DNA of 64,000 nt from Actinokineospora sp. NBRC 105648. GTDB lineage: Bacteria > Actinomycetota > Actinomycetes > Mycobacteriales > Pseudonocardiaceae. Under the pieces are notes generated by a model, which made no database searches, was not told the DNA's origin, and saw only the letters and a program-made list of their open reading frames with translations. How positions within the stretch are numbered: the stretch's first letter is position 1; every line of letters begins with the position of its first letter. Shown in pieces: positions 8,680-17,696 of this stretch. The position numbers and the translations under genes were made by a program. Location of the stretch: positions 1 to 64,000 of the forward strand of contig NZ_BSTR01000028.1 in NCBI RefSeq assembly GCF_030269645.1, in the 5' to 3' direction.

Positions 8680-11153
8680 GCGGCCGGACCGCGGTACCCG
8701 CCCGGCTCCTCCGGCTGGTCCTGGCCGCGGCGCTGATCGTCGCCGGGGTGGCCCTGGTGCCCGAGCCGTCGCGCGCCGTCGCGGTGCCGCCCACGGCGTC
8801 CGCGACGACGGTCAAGGGCAAGGGGGACTTCGCCGCGCTGGAGGTCACCGTGTCCCAGACCCGGGACCTGATCAACCAGACGATCCACCTGTCCTGGAAG
8901 GGCGCCACCCCGACCGACTCCACCCGCAGCCGCAACTTCCTGCAGGTCATGCAGTGCTGGGGCGACGACCCGACCGGTCCGCGCAAGGACCAGTGCGTGT
9001 ACGGCTCGCCGCTGGCCAACTACGACTCGCTGGCCCTGTGGTCGCGCCAGCTGCTCTACCAGGACTACATCCAGGACAAGGCCGAGACCCAGCCGGAGGA
9101 ACAGGTCGACAGCGCGGGCGGCGGCAAGCGCAAGGTGCCGACCTACGTGCCGTTCACCCCGGTCAGCGGCCCGGCGACGAAGGCGACCGAACCCGGCTAC
9201 GGGCTCTACTACGACGCCAGCCTGACCAACGAGGTGCAGGTCGCCGCGACCCAGCAGAACGGCACCGGCGACATCGACTTCGAGGTGCAGACGCTGGCCG
9301 AGTCGCCCGCGCTCGAGTGCGGGAAGGTGCGCACCAGCGGACCGGACACCGGCAAGCCGCGGCACTGCTGGCTGGTGGTCGTGCCGCGGGGTGACCGGGA
9401 GACCAACGGCAAGGTGGTCAGCCCGGGTCTGCCGGACAGCTACCTGCACAACTACCTCGACTCCTCGCCGCTGAGCGAGTCCAACTGGCGCAACCACATC
9501 TCGGTGCGGCTGGACTTCCAGCCGGTGGGCGAGCCGTGCAGGCTCGGCGTGGCCGAGCGGGCGCTCTCCGGCCACGAGTTCGTCTCCGACGCCGTGCTGC
9601 GCTGGCAGCCCACGCTGTGCGCGGGCACCGGTCCGGTGTTCGGCTTCGTCCAGGTGCCCGACCGGCAGGCCCGCGAGCTGCTGGGGGCCGAGGACCCGGG
9701 CATGGTGTTCCTGAACAACCCGGCGGACGCCACGACGCTGCCCGCGGACCGCAAGGTCGTCTACGCCCCGGTGGCCGTCTCGGCGTACACGGTCGCGTTC
9801 ATCATGGAGCGCCAACCCGCGACCGACGCCCCAGCCGACGTGCTCGCCCTCAACGGCCAGCCGATGACCGAGCTCAAGCTGACCCCGCGGCTGGTGGCCA
9901 AGCTGCTCACCCAGTCCTATTCGGACGCCGTGCCCGGTGCGCAGGACTACCTCAAGGGCAACCCGACGCGGCTGAGCCAGGACGAGGACTTCCTCGACCT
10001 GAACCCGGACTTCCGCACGCACGGCAGGCTGATGCAGACCGTCGACGCCCTGGCGTCCTCAGTGGACTCCGACGCCACCGGCGCGCTCTGGTCCTGGGTG
10101 CTGGCCGACCAGGAGGCCAAGCAGTGGCTCACCGGCACGCCGGACGGCCACGGCATGAAGGTCAACAAGAAGTTCCTCGAGCTGAGCCTGCAGGTCGACA
10201 ACTTCCCCAAGGCCGACCTGTCCTGCGTCGACGTCAAGTACCCCAAGATCATCGCCCAGCTGTGCTCGCAGACCCGGCGCCCGCTGGCCGCGGACATGCA
10301 CGAGGCGGGCCGGGCGGTCAACCGCGGCGACAGCCTGGGCCGCGAGCCCAACGGCCTGCGCGACCCGAACGACCTGACCAGGCCCGGCACCCAGAAGGTC
10401 GGCCGCTCGGTGATCGGGCGGCGGGCCCAGTTGGCCATCGTGGACACCGCGACCGCGGCCCGCTACGGCCTGCAGGTGGCCAAGCTGCGCAACGCCGCGG
10501 GCAACTTCGTCGCCCCCACCGACGACAACGTGCGCGCGGGCCTGGCGGAGATGACCGACACCGGCGTCCCCGGGGTGAAGCGGACCAACCCGGCGGCCAA
10601 GGGGGCCAACGCCTACCCGCTGGCCAGCGTGACCTACGCCGCGACGGTGCCGTCGATGCTGACCAAGGACGCGGGCAAGGACTACGGCACCTTCCTGCGC
10701 TACGCCGTCGGCCCCGGCCAGGACACCGGTGAGGGCGTCGGCAAGCTGCCCGTCGGCTACGTCCCGCTGTCCCAGCAGATGCGGGAGCAGACCACCGCCG
10801 CGGCCACCGCGATCGAGCGCGACTCGGGCATCAAGCCGCCGGTAGAGCCCGCGCCCGTCGAGGGCACCTCGGGCCCGGCGGCGGAACCCCCGGCCGCGCC
10901 CGCCGACGCCGCGGTGAACACCGGCGACACGGCACCGGCGGCGGGTCCCGCGCCGCAGCCCGCGCCCGCCGCGCCGGAGAGCTCGGCGGCGAGCAGCCCG
11001 GCGCAGAACGTCGCGCAGGCGCGCACCACGCCGTCGACCCCGGTCGGCTGGCTGCTGCGCTACCTGCTGGCCGCGCTGCTGGTCGTCGGTGGTCTGGCCA
11101 CCGCGGGCGGGCCGCTGCTGACCCAGCTCGGACGGCGGGTGAGCGGTCGATGA
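8676..11153 (+). CDS. Large secreted binding-protein-like protein, C-terminally anchored
   Basis: An 825-residue exported protein coupled to pstS by an ATGA overlap. It has a signal peptide (LLRLVLAAALIVAGVAL), a long extracellular region with several Cys, an Ala/Pro-rich linker at about residues 715-785, and a C-terminal helix (LLRYLLAALLVVGGLATAGG) ending in basic residues. Segments such as LTPRLVAKLLTQSY and the late ANAYPLASVTY resemble parts of PstS-type binding proteins, so an enlarged or duplicated binding fold is my best guess. I do not recognise the family with certainty. Membership in the pst cluster implies a partner of the transporter, perhaps a capture or scaffold subunit. Confidence 0.7.
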   Translation: MSGRTAVPARLLRLVLAAALIVAGVALVPEPSRAVAVPPTASATTVKGKGDFAALEVTVSQTRDLINQTIHLSWKGATPTDSTRSRNFLQVMQCWGDDPTGPRKDQCVYGSPLANYDSLALWSRQLLYQDYIQDKAETQPEEQVDSAGGGKRKVPTYVPFTPVSGPATKATEPGYGLYYDASLTNEVQVAATQQNGTGDIDFEVQTLAESPALECGKVRTSGPDTGKPRHCWLVVVPRGDRETNGKVVSPGLPDSYLHNYLDSSPLSESNWRNHISVRLDFQPVGEPCRLGVAERALSGHEFVSDAVLRWQPTLCAGTGPVFGFVQVPDRQARELLGAEDPGMVFLNNPADATTLPADRKVVYAPVAVSAYTVAFIMERQPATDAPADVLALNGQPMTELKLTPRLVAKLLTQSYSDAVPGAQDYLKGNPTRLSQDEDFLDLNPDFRTHGRLMQTVDALASSVDSDATGALWSWVLADQEAKQWLTGTPDGHGMKVNKKFLELSLQVDNFPKADLSCVDVKYPKIIAQLCSQTRRPLAADMHEAGRAVNRGDSLGREPNGLRDPNDLTRPGTQKVGRSVIGRRAQLAIVDTATAARYGLQVAKLRNAAGNFVAPTDDNVRAGLAEMTDTGVPGVKRTNPAAKGANAYPLASVTYAATVPSMLTKDAGKDYGTFLRYAVGPGQDTGEGVGKLPVGYVPLSQQMREQTTAAATAIERDSGIKPPVEPAPVEGTSGPAAEPPAAPADAAVNTGDTAPAAGPAPQPAPAAPESSAASSPAQNVAQARTTPSTPVGWLLRYLLAALLVVGGLATAGGPLLTQLGRRVSGR

Positions 11154-11481
11154 CCGTACGCATTGGACTGTCCACTGCGGACAGTCTGTTGCCAACGACC
11201 TGTTCGCCGACCGGCCACCCGCCGGTGTCGGGGAAGCAAACTTCGCCGCGATACACCAAGGTGTACGGCCACTGCGACGCCGCGTCGGCGCGCGGGGGCC
11301 GACCACGGCGGAGGAAGGGGTGATGCAGCCGACCGGCCTGTGACGAGAGTTGCAGCTCCCGCCACAGACCAGGCGAACCACTCGCGTGGTAGTGCACCCG
11401 GCCAGGCGCCAGTCCACCGGCCAGACCGGGACGTGCTCGGACACCAGTCCGCGCACCACTGCGTAGAAAAGGATACAGGTA
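11154..11481. other. Intergenic region inside the pst/surface cluster
   Basis: 328 bases without a gene. A hairpin GACTGTCC/GGACAGTC lies at 11166-11186 just past the upstream stop, so transcription may end or be attenuated here and a second promoter may serve the downstream surface genes. AAAAGGA near 11467 is the ribosome binding site of the next gene. Confidence 0.4.
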
Positions 11482-12456
11482 GTGAGCAAGAAGCAGCGTA
11501 TGATCCTCGTGGCCACCGCCGCGCTGGCCGCCGTGGGCCTGTCCACCGGCTCCGCCCAGGCGGACCCGACCGGCGCCCCCACCTACCGGGAGATCGTCGG
11601 CACCGGCTCGGACACCACCCAGACCGTGGTCAACGGCCTCTCCGACGCCATCACCATCAACGGCGTGAAGGTCCTGGGCTCCTACGACGCCCGCGGCAGC
11701 GCGCAGATCACCACCAAGGACCCGGTGGCCAACCCGGCCTGCACGTTCAACCGCCCCGAGGGCTCGACCCCCGGCATCACGACGCTGAAGAACGACATCA
11801 CCGCGGGCACCAACTGCGTGCAGTTCGCCCGGTCGTCCTCGAACGCCTCGGCGACGTACCCGGACCTGAAGTTCATCCCGTTCGCCGTCGACGCGCTCAC
11901 CTACGCGGTGCGCAGCGACAGCTCGGTGCCCAAGAAGCTCACCAAGGCCCAGCTGACCGCGATCTACACCTGCACCAACACCGCGTTCAAGCCGCTGGCG
12001 CCGCAGTTCGGCTCCGGCACCCGCACCTTCTTCATCCGCAACATCCTCCCGGCGGGCACCACCGACTCGACCGGCCTGTTCGGTCCCGGCGGCACCTACC
12101 CGTGCGTCAACGACAAGGACGCCGCGGGCGAGGGCATCCAGGAGCACGTCGGCACCTACCTGACCGACACCAAGAACCTGCTGCCCTACTCGATCGCGGT
12201 CTACAACTCGCAGGTCTACGGCAACGCGCCCGCCGCTCAGGGCAAGGCCGTGCTGGGCACGATCGACAACGTCCAGCCGACCAACCTGAACATCTCCTCG
12301 GTGCTCAAGCGCGACGTCTACAACGTCATCCCGGCCGACAAGGTGGACGTCGAGCCGTACAAGAGCCTCTTCGTCGGCCAGAACTCCCTGGTCTGCCAGC
12401 AGGGCTCGGTCATCACCCGCTACGGCTTCGGCATCGCCGCCAACTGCGGTCAGTGA
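11482..12456 (+). CDS. Secreted PstS-like binding protein, compact form
   Basis: A 324-residue exported protein without lipobox or C-terminal anchor. After the signal peptide (ILVATAALAAVGLSTG, AQA) comes REIVGTGSDTTQTVVNGL, which corresponds to the N-terminal ligand loop of PstS-type proteins, and later SGTRTFFIRNIL at the position of the second ligand loop. Six Cys are spread over the mature chain, suggesting disulfides. GTG 11482 follows AAAAGGA. It is the third binding-protein-like gene of the cluster, and may be a soluble or surface-bound scavenger handing ligand to the anchored PstS. The ligand is inferred from context only. Confidence 0.72.
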   Translation: MSKKQRMILVATAALAAVGLSTGSAQADPTGAPTYREIVGTGSDTTQTVVNGLSDAITINGVKVLGSYDARGSAQITTKDPVANPACTFNRPEGSTPGITTLKNDITAGTNCVQFARSSSNASATYPDLKFIPFAVDALTYAVRSDSSVPKKLTKAQLTAIYTCTNTAFKPLAPQFGSGTRTFFIRNILPAGTTDSTGLFGPGGTYPCVNDKDAAGEGIQEHVGTYLTDTKNLLPYSIAVYNSQVYGNAPAAQGKAVLGTIDNVQPTNLNISSVLKRDVYNVIPADKVDVEPYKSLFVGQNSLVCQQGSVITRYGFGIAANCGQ

Positions 12457-12521
12457 CCTCTCGCACTAGCTCCACCCCCGCTAGTCCACACGTGACCACT
12501 TCACGAAAGGTTTGCACAACA

Positions 12522-14102
12522 GTGCGAGGAAACAACTTCACCCGCAGGCTCGTCGGCGGGGCCATCGTGCTCGCCGCCGCCACCGCGGCGACCATCGGCG
12601 CCGCGGGCCTCGCGGCCGCCGCCCCGCCCGTGGGCAACCTGGGCACCCTGAGCTCCAACAAGCAGGTCGGCCTCGACACCGACGCCCCCACCTTCACCAC
12701 CTCGGCGGGCTGCTCGGCCGACTCCGACGGCTACAGCCTGTTCGTCTACGGCCCGGGCGCCTTCACCAACGGCCTGGTGGGTACCCCCGTCACCGACGTG
12801 AACTTCTCCACCAGCGGCGGCTTCCCGGTCGTGCAGGGTCTGTCCTTCAAGGACATCGCGGTCGACAACTCGACCACGATCGTCCCGGGCACCTACACCA
12901 TCGCGGTCAACTGCGTCGACCAGTTCGCCGCGGAGACCAAGGGCACCTTCACCCGCAACGTCTACTTCACCACCGCCACCGCGTGGCAGCTCAACGACCC
13001 GAACCAGCCGGTCAACACCACGACCGCGCTCGCCGTGTCGCCCAACGCCCCCGTCCTGGTGGGCGCGAACGTCACCCTGACCGCCACCGTGACCCCGGCG
13101 ACCGCCACGGGCACCGTGCAGTTCAAGGACGGCGCGAACAACGTGGGTTCCCCCGTCACCGTGGTCAACGGTGTCGCGACCCTGAGCACCACCGCCCTGC
13201 AGGCGGGCAACCGCTCGCTGTCCGCGGCCTTCACCGGCGCGACGGCCCTGATCGGCAACTCGGCCTCCCCGGCCGTGGCCTACCAGGTCAACGCCCCGGT
13301 CGCGACCCCGACCACGACCGCCCTCGCGGTCACCCCGAGCGGCACGGCGGCGCAGTACAGCACCGTCACCCTGAGCGCGACGGTCAACCCGGCCGCCGCC
13401 GCGGGCACCGTGCAGTTCCTCGACGGCGCGAACAACCTGGGCAGCCCGGTTGCCGTGACCGCCGGTTCGGCGACGCTGAGCACGACCACCCTCGCGGTGG
13501 GCGCGCACAACTTCACCGCTCGCTTCATCCCGGCCAACGCCGCCGCGTACGTGACCTCCACCTCGGCCGCGGTCGCGCTGGACGTCACCGCGTTCGCGGG
13601 CGTCACCGCGGGCGAGAACATCACCACCACCGTGCTCGCCGGTGAGCTCCTGATCAGCGTCGCGAACGAGAACGTGGTCCTGCCCTCCCCGGTCATGGCC
13701 GCCGACGGTTCGCTGCTGACCACCTCGGGCTCGCTCAACACCATCAAGGTCACCGACACCCGCGCGGGCAACCCGGGCTGGAACGTCTCCGGCCAGGTGA
13801 CCGACTTCGTCAACGGCGCCAACTCGATCAACGGCGCGAACCTGGGCTGGACCCCCAAGCTGGTCGACAAGGCCGCGGTCCAGAACATCACCGTCGGTGC
13901 CGCGGTCAACCCGGCCAACGCCATCGCCCCGGGTGCCACCGCGCCCAACGGGCTCGGCCTGGCCGCCGCCCGCGTCCTGGCCACCGCCGCCTCGCTGGGC
14001 GGCAACGGTACCGAGAACCTCTCCGCGGACCTGGCCCTGAACGTGCCCACCTCCACCGTGGCGGGCACCTACACGGCGCGCCTGACCCTCACCGCCATCT
14101 GA
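12522..14102 (+). CDS. Secreted WxL-like protein with two Ig-like repeats
   Basis: A 526-residue exported protein. Order: signal peptide (1-33); a ~120-residue module starting LGTLSSNKQVGLDTDAP with two Cys (about 35-155); two bacterial Ig-like repeats (each with TTALAV and GTVQF..GANN.GSPV, about 165-345); and a C-terminal region with GWNVSGQVTDF and a final YTARLTLTAI. That end matches the layout of WxL domains, where a first WxL-type motif and a terminal Y.A.LT.TL strand bind peptidoglycan or a DUF916 partner. The next gene is a DUF916 protein, which supports the call. GTG 12522 has GAAAGG upstream. The first module recurs in two other genes of the cluster. Confidence 0.75.
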   Translation: MRGNNFTRRLVGGAIVLAAATAATIGAAGLAAAAPPVGNLGTLSSNKQVGLDTDAPTFTTSAGCSADSDGYSLFVYGPGAFTNGLVGTPVTDVNFSTSGGFPVVQGLSFKDIAVDNSTTIVPGTYTIAVNCVDQFAAETKGTFTRNVYFTTATAWQLNDPNQPVNTTTALAVSPNAPVLVGANVTLTATVTPATATGTVQFKDGANNVGSPVTVVNGVATLSTTALQAGNRSLSAAFTGATALIGNSASPAVAYQVNAPVATPTTTALAVTPSGTAAQYSTVTLSATVNPAAAAGTVQFLDGANNLGSPVAVTAGSATLSTTTLAVGAHNFTARFIPANAAAYVTSTSAAVALDVTAFAGVTAGENITTTVLAGELLISVANENVVLPSPVMAADGSLLTTSGSLNTIKVTDTRAGNPGWNVSGQVTDFVNGANSINGANLGWTPKLVDKAAVQNITVGAAVNPANAIAPGATAPNGLGLAAARVLATAASLGGNGTENLSADLALNVPTSTVAGTYTARLTLTAI

Positions 14103-14133
14103 TCCTCGGCGACTGAGTCAGTCGGATAAGCCA

Positions 14134-14173
14134 GTGGGGGCGGGTCGGGCCAGGTACCCCGGCCCGCCCCCAC
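14134..14173 (+). terminator. Strong hairpin between the WxL-like and DUF916 genes
   Basis: GTGGGGGCGGG at 14134 pairs with CCCGCCCCCAC ending at 14173, extended by CGG/CCG inside. It may terminate or partially attenuate, since the downstream gene starts 30 bases later in the same direction. Confidence 0.6.
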
Positions 14174-14202
14174 GCCCGTGACCCTCTACTAAGGACATCC
14201 CG

Positions 14203-15225
14203 ATGAAGCGGATCTGGCGCCGTTCGGTGCTCTCCGGCCTGCTGGCCGCGCTCGCCCTGGGGCTGGCCCCGGTGCCCGCGCACGCCGCCGTCCCCAGCGG
14301 GCCCGCCACCTTCGGTGTGCGGCCCGCCACCGCGCAGGCGCCGGACAACCGCCCGAACTTCAGCTACAGCGCGACCCCCGGCGCGGTGGTCAAGGACTAC
14401 GTCGCGGTCTCCAACGTGTCCAACGACCCGCTGGGCCTCAAGCTCTACGCCAACGACGCGTTCAACACCCCCGAGGGCGGGTTCGACCTGCTCGCCCAGG
14501 GCAAGGCCTCGGTCGACGTGGGCACCTGGGCCAAGCTGGACCTGGCCGAGGTGCGGATCCCGGGGCGCACCACCACGATCGTGCCGTTCACGGTGACCAT
14601 CCCGGCGAACGCCACCCCCGGTGACCACGTCGGCGGCATCGTCGCGGCGCTGGTCACCGAGGCCACCAACGCGGATGGCCAGCGCGTCGCGGTGGAGCAG
14701 CGGGTGGGTGCCCGGATCTACCTGCGGGTGTCCGGTGACCTGGTCCCGAAGCTGTCGATCGACGAGCTGACCGCGGACTACGACGGCACGTTCTTCGGCA
14801 CCGGGGACACCACGGTGTCCTACACCGTGCGCAACGTCGGCAACGTCCGGTTGGGTGGCAAGCAGAAGGTGACCGTCGAGACCCCCTGGGGCTCCGGCAC
14901 CGACGCGCCCAACCTGCCCGACCTGCCGGAGTTGCTGCCCGGCAACAGCTTCCGGGTGACCACCGTGGTCCCGGGGGTGCTGCCCGCGGGCTGGCTGGAC
15001 GGCCTGGTGCGCATCGACCCGGTGCCCGCGCCCGGTCCGCAGCCGCAGGCCGAGGTGGCCGAGGCGAGCGTCACGATCGTCGCGGTGCCCTGGCTGGTGC
15101 TGCTCATCCTGCTCCTCGTGGTCGCCCTGGTGCTCTTCCTGCTCTGGCGCAGGCGCCGCCGACGGCGCGCCGCCACGACCACCGAGCCCGACCCGCTCCC
15201 GGAGGTGGAACATGCGACGGTATGA
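14203..15225 (+). CDS. DUF916 (WxL-interacting) surface protein
   Basis: A 340-residue exported membrane-anchored protein. A signal peptide ends near AHA. The mature N-terminus FGVRPATAQAPDNRPNFSY and the following beta-rich stretch match the DUF916 peptidoglycan-binding domain of WxL-interacting proteins (WxLIPs). A second beta domain follows, with VPFTVTIPANATPGDH and VSYTVRNVGNVRLGG. The chain ends in one membrane helix (LVLLILLLVVALVLFLLW) and a strongly basic tail (RRRRRRR). In Firmicutes, WxLIPs hold WxL proteins at the wall; the adjacent WxL-like gene suggests the same pairing here. It overlaps the next gene by 14 bases. Confidence 0.82.
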   Translation: MKRIWRRSVLSGLLAALALGLAPVPAHAAVPSGPATFGVRPATAQAPDNRPNFSYSATPGAVVKDYVAVSNVSNDPLGLKLYANDAFNTPEGGFDLLAQGKASVDVGTWAKLDLAEVRIPGRTTTIVPFTVTIPANATPGDHVGGIVAALVTEATNADGQRVAVEQRVGARIYLRVSGDLVPKLSIDELTADYDGTFFGTGDTTVSYTVRNVGNVRLGGKQKVTVETPWGSGTDAPNLPDLPELLPGNSFRVTTVVPGVLPAGWLDGLVRIDPVPAPGPQPQAEVAEASVTIVAVPWLVLLILLLVVALVLFLLWRRRRRRRAATTTEPDPLPEVEHATV

Positions 15226-15961
15226 ACGAGTTGGCCTGATCCTCGCCGCTTTCCTCGCGCTGGCAGGCACTCTGGTGCTGCCCGGCACGGCGTCGGCCGA
15301 CCGCCTCGGCGGTCTGCTGGTGACCCCGGGTGAGAGTGTCGACCAGGTGCCGGTGCGGCTGACCACCGAGAAGGGCTGTCCACAAGGGACAACGGGGTAC
15401 CTGGCCACGATGCGCGGGCACGGGCTCGAGGACGTCGTGATCGTGCCGACCTCCGACGTGCTCCTCTCGCACAACAAGGGTTTCGTCGTCCCGGTCGCCA
15501 ACACCTTCCGCGACTACGCCGACGAGAACAAGACCACCCTGCAGGGCCGCTACGACATCACGCTGCGGTGCATCGACTCGTTCTCCCAGCAGGTGTTCGG
15601 CGAGTTCACCGCGTCGGTCGAGTTCACCGGCCCGGCCCGCTACGCCGCCGTCGGCGCGGCCAAGGGCCCGCCGCGCAACACCGACCCGATCATCCCGCCG
15701 GACCTGGGCAAGAGCACCGAGCCCGGTGCGCCGCCGGTCCAGCAGCCGCCGGCCGAGTCCGGCGCGCCGCTGCCCGAAGGGCAGGTCGCCCCGCAGCCCG
15801 CGACCGACATGGCGGCCCCCGCGGCCGCCGAGCCCGGTGGCGGCAGCAACGGCCCCTTCCTTTACGTGGCAGGCGGTGTGGCCGCCGTCGTGCTGCTCAC
15901 CGGTGCCGCCGTCGCGTTGCGCAGGCGCGGCAAAGCCACCCCCGAGACCGAGACCGAGTGA
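15212..15961 (+). CDS. Membrane-anchored surface protein with the cluster's shared module
   Basis: A 249-residue exported protein. Signal peptide (LILAAFLALAGTLVL), then a ~120-residue beta-rich module beginning RLGGLLVTPG, with two Cys (EKGCPQG and LRCIDSF) spaced as in the modules of the genes at 12522 and 16019. A Pro-rich linker and a C-terminal helix (LYVAGGVAAVVLLTGAAVAL) with RRRGK follow. The module here is the most diverged of the four copies in the cluster. It starts inside the DUF916 gene (14-base overlap), so the two are translationally coupled. No known domain recognised. Confidence 0.7.
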   Translation: MRRYERVGLILAAFLALAGTLVLPGTASADRLGGLLVTPGESVDQVPVRLTTEKGCPQGTTGYLATMRGHGLEDVVIVPTSDVLLSHNKGFVVPVANTFRDYADENKTTLQGRYDITLRCIDSFSQQVFGEFTASVEFTGPARYAAVGAAKGPPRNTDPIIPPDLGKSTEPGAPPVQQPPAESGAPLPEGQVAPQPATDMAAPAAAEPGGGSNGPFLYVAGGVAAVVLLTGAAVALRRRGKATPETETE

Positions 15962-16018
15962 CGCCGAACCCCGGCCGCTGCTCTGCACGTCTGCTGTCGA
16001 CAATGGAGGAAATGTTTC

Positions 16019-17629
16019 ATGCGTAAGCGCCAACTGATCGCGGCAGGCGCGGCGGTCCTCACCACGGCGACCGCGGCGGTGATCGTCGTCGCGGGCAGCA
16101 GCTCCGCCGAGCCGCCGGTCGCCACGCTCGGGTCGCTCTCGGTCAGCAAGCAGTCCGGCCTGGACACCGACGCCCCGAGCTACACGACCACCGCCGGGTG
16201 CGCGGAGGGCTCCGACGCCTACAAGCTCGACGTCTACGGGCCGGGCGGGTTCGCCAACGGCCTGGTCGGCGCGACCCCGTCGGAGGTCGGCTTCTCGCTG
16301 ACCTCGCCGATCGTGGTGACCCAGGGCCTGACCTTCAAGGACATCGCGGTCGACAACAACACCACCATCCAGCCGGGCAAGTTCACCCTGGTGGTCACCT
16401 GCGTCGACCAGTTCGCCGGTGAGGTGCGCGGCACCTTCACCAAGGCCATCTACTTCACCACCGCCAAGGACTGGCAGGTCAAGGACCCGGCCGAGCCGAC
16501 CACGACCACCACCACGTCGACCACCACGACGACGACCACCACCACGAAGCCGACGACCACCACGACCACGGTGGAGCCGACGACCACGACCACCACGCCG
16601 ACCACGACCACCACCACGGTCGAGCCCACCACCACGACCACCACGGCGGAACCGACCACGACGACCACCACGGTCGAGCCGACGACCACCACGACCACGG
16701 TGGAGCCGACCTCGACGACCACGACCGCCGAGCCGACGTCGACGACGTCGTCCACGACGACCGCGGTGCCGACCAGCTCGACCACCACGGTCGTGCCCAC
16801 CAGCTCATCGACCACGACCAAGCCCACCAGTTCGTCGACGCCCCCGTCGTCGAGCTCGTCGCCCACGTCGTCGACCACGGTCGCGCCCACCTCGTCGAGC
16901 ACCTCGGTCCAGCCGACCAGCACCACCACGACCACGCCCAGTGGCCCGCAGCGGCTCGGCAAGCTGATCCTGGTCAAGGACGAGCAGAAGGGCCTCGCCG
17001 TCGACGCCCCCACCTGGAAGACCCCGAGCGGCTGCCCGACCGGCTCCGACGGCTACGAGCTGGTGATCAAGGGCCCGGGCAACTGGGCGGGCGGCTACGT
17101 GGCCACCGCGGTCGGTGAGTTCGGCTTCTCGACCACCGACCCGTTCTCGGTGTCGCAGACCTTCACCTTCCAGGACATCGCCGACGACCACGACGAGTCC
17201 GCCATCGTCCCGGGCGGCACCTACACCGTCATCCTGAACTGCGTGGTCCAGTTCGACTCGGTCAGCGTCGGCTACTTCGCCCTCGACCTGCAGTTCACCA
17301 CCGCCTCGGCGTGGATCGTCAAGCAGGACCAGTCGACCACCACGCCGACCACGTCCACGACGTCCACCACCTCGACCACCGGTGGCGCCAGCACGACCAC
17401 CTCGGGCACCGGCACCACGGACCCGGGCACTGGCACCGACACCACCGACCCGGCCCCGCAGGGCAGCTCGGGCACCAGCGGCTCGAGCGGCACCGGTGGC
17501 GGCCTGGCCAGCACCGGCGCCTCGATCGGGCTGGCACTGCTGGTGGGTACCGCGCTGGTCGGCTTCGGCGCCATCGCCCTGATCGCCGCCCGTCGCCGTC
17601 GCGCGGGCGCGACCCCGACCGAGAGCTGA
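16019..17629 (+). CDS. Thr-rich stalk surface protein with LASTG sorting signal
   Basis: A 536-residue wall protein. Order: signal peptide; shared module copy 1 (LGSLSVSKQSGLDTDAP start, about 33-155); a Thr/Pro/Ser stalk built of TTTTTTVEP-like repeats (about 160-310); shared module copy 2 (RLGKLILVKDEQKG start, about 311-430); a second Thr-rich stretch; then LASTG near residue 497, a membrane helix and an RRRR tail. LAxTG is the signal known for class E sortases of high-GC actinobacteria, so covalent wall attachment is expected. The stalk would be heavily O-glycosylated. ATG 16019 has GGAGGA eight bases upstream. The only sortase-like gene nearby (17697) is catalytically dead, so anchoring needs an enzyme encoded elsewhere. 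Confidence 0.82.
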   Translation: MRKRQLIAAGAAVLTTATAAVIVVAGSSSAEPPVATLGSLSVSKQSGLDTDAPSYTTTAGCAEGSDAYKLDVYGPGGFANGLVGATPSEVGFSLTSPIVVTQGLTFKDIAVDNNTTIQPGKFTLVVTCVDQFAGEVRGTFTKAIYFTTAKDWQVKDPAEPTTTTTTSTTTTTTTTTKPTTTTTTVEPTTTTTTPTTTTTTVEPTTTTTTAEPTTTTTTVEPTTTTTTVEPTSTTTTAEPTSTTSSTTTAVPTSSTTTVVPTSSSTTTKPTSSSTPPSSSSSPTSSTTVAPTSSSTSVQPTSTTTTTPSGPQRLGKLILVKDEQKGLAVDAPTWKTPSGCPTGSDGYELVIKGPGNWAGGYVATAVGEFGFSTTDPFSVSQTFTFQDIADDHDESAIVPGGTYTVILNCVVQFDSVSVGYFALDLQFTTASAWIVKQDQSTTTPTTSTTSTTSTTGGASTTTSGTGTTDPGTGTDTTDPAPQGSSGTSGSSGTGGGLASTGASIGLALLVGTALVGFGAIALIAARRRRAGATPTES

Positions 17630-17639
17630 TCGCGACCGC

Positions 17640-17669
17640 GTGCGCCGGGGCGGCACCGCCCCGGCGCAC
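17640..17669 (+). terminator. Hairpin between the stalk protein and the sortase-like gene
   Basis: GTGCGCCGGGGCG at 17640-17652 pairs with CGCCCCGGCGCAC at 17657-17669 around GCAC. It begins 10 bases after the stop codon. The next gene starts 28 bases later, so this may attenuate rather than end transcription. Confidence 0.6.
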
Positions 17670-17696
17670 GCGGCGTCCGAGGGAAAGGACACCCGG

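Noticed and set aside
16495-16950. Dense ACCACGACC-type repeats
   Set aside because: They are simply the codons of a Thr/Pro-rich stalk in a well-supported gene, not an independent repeat element.
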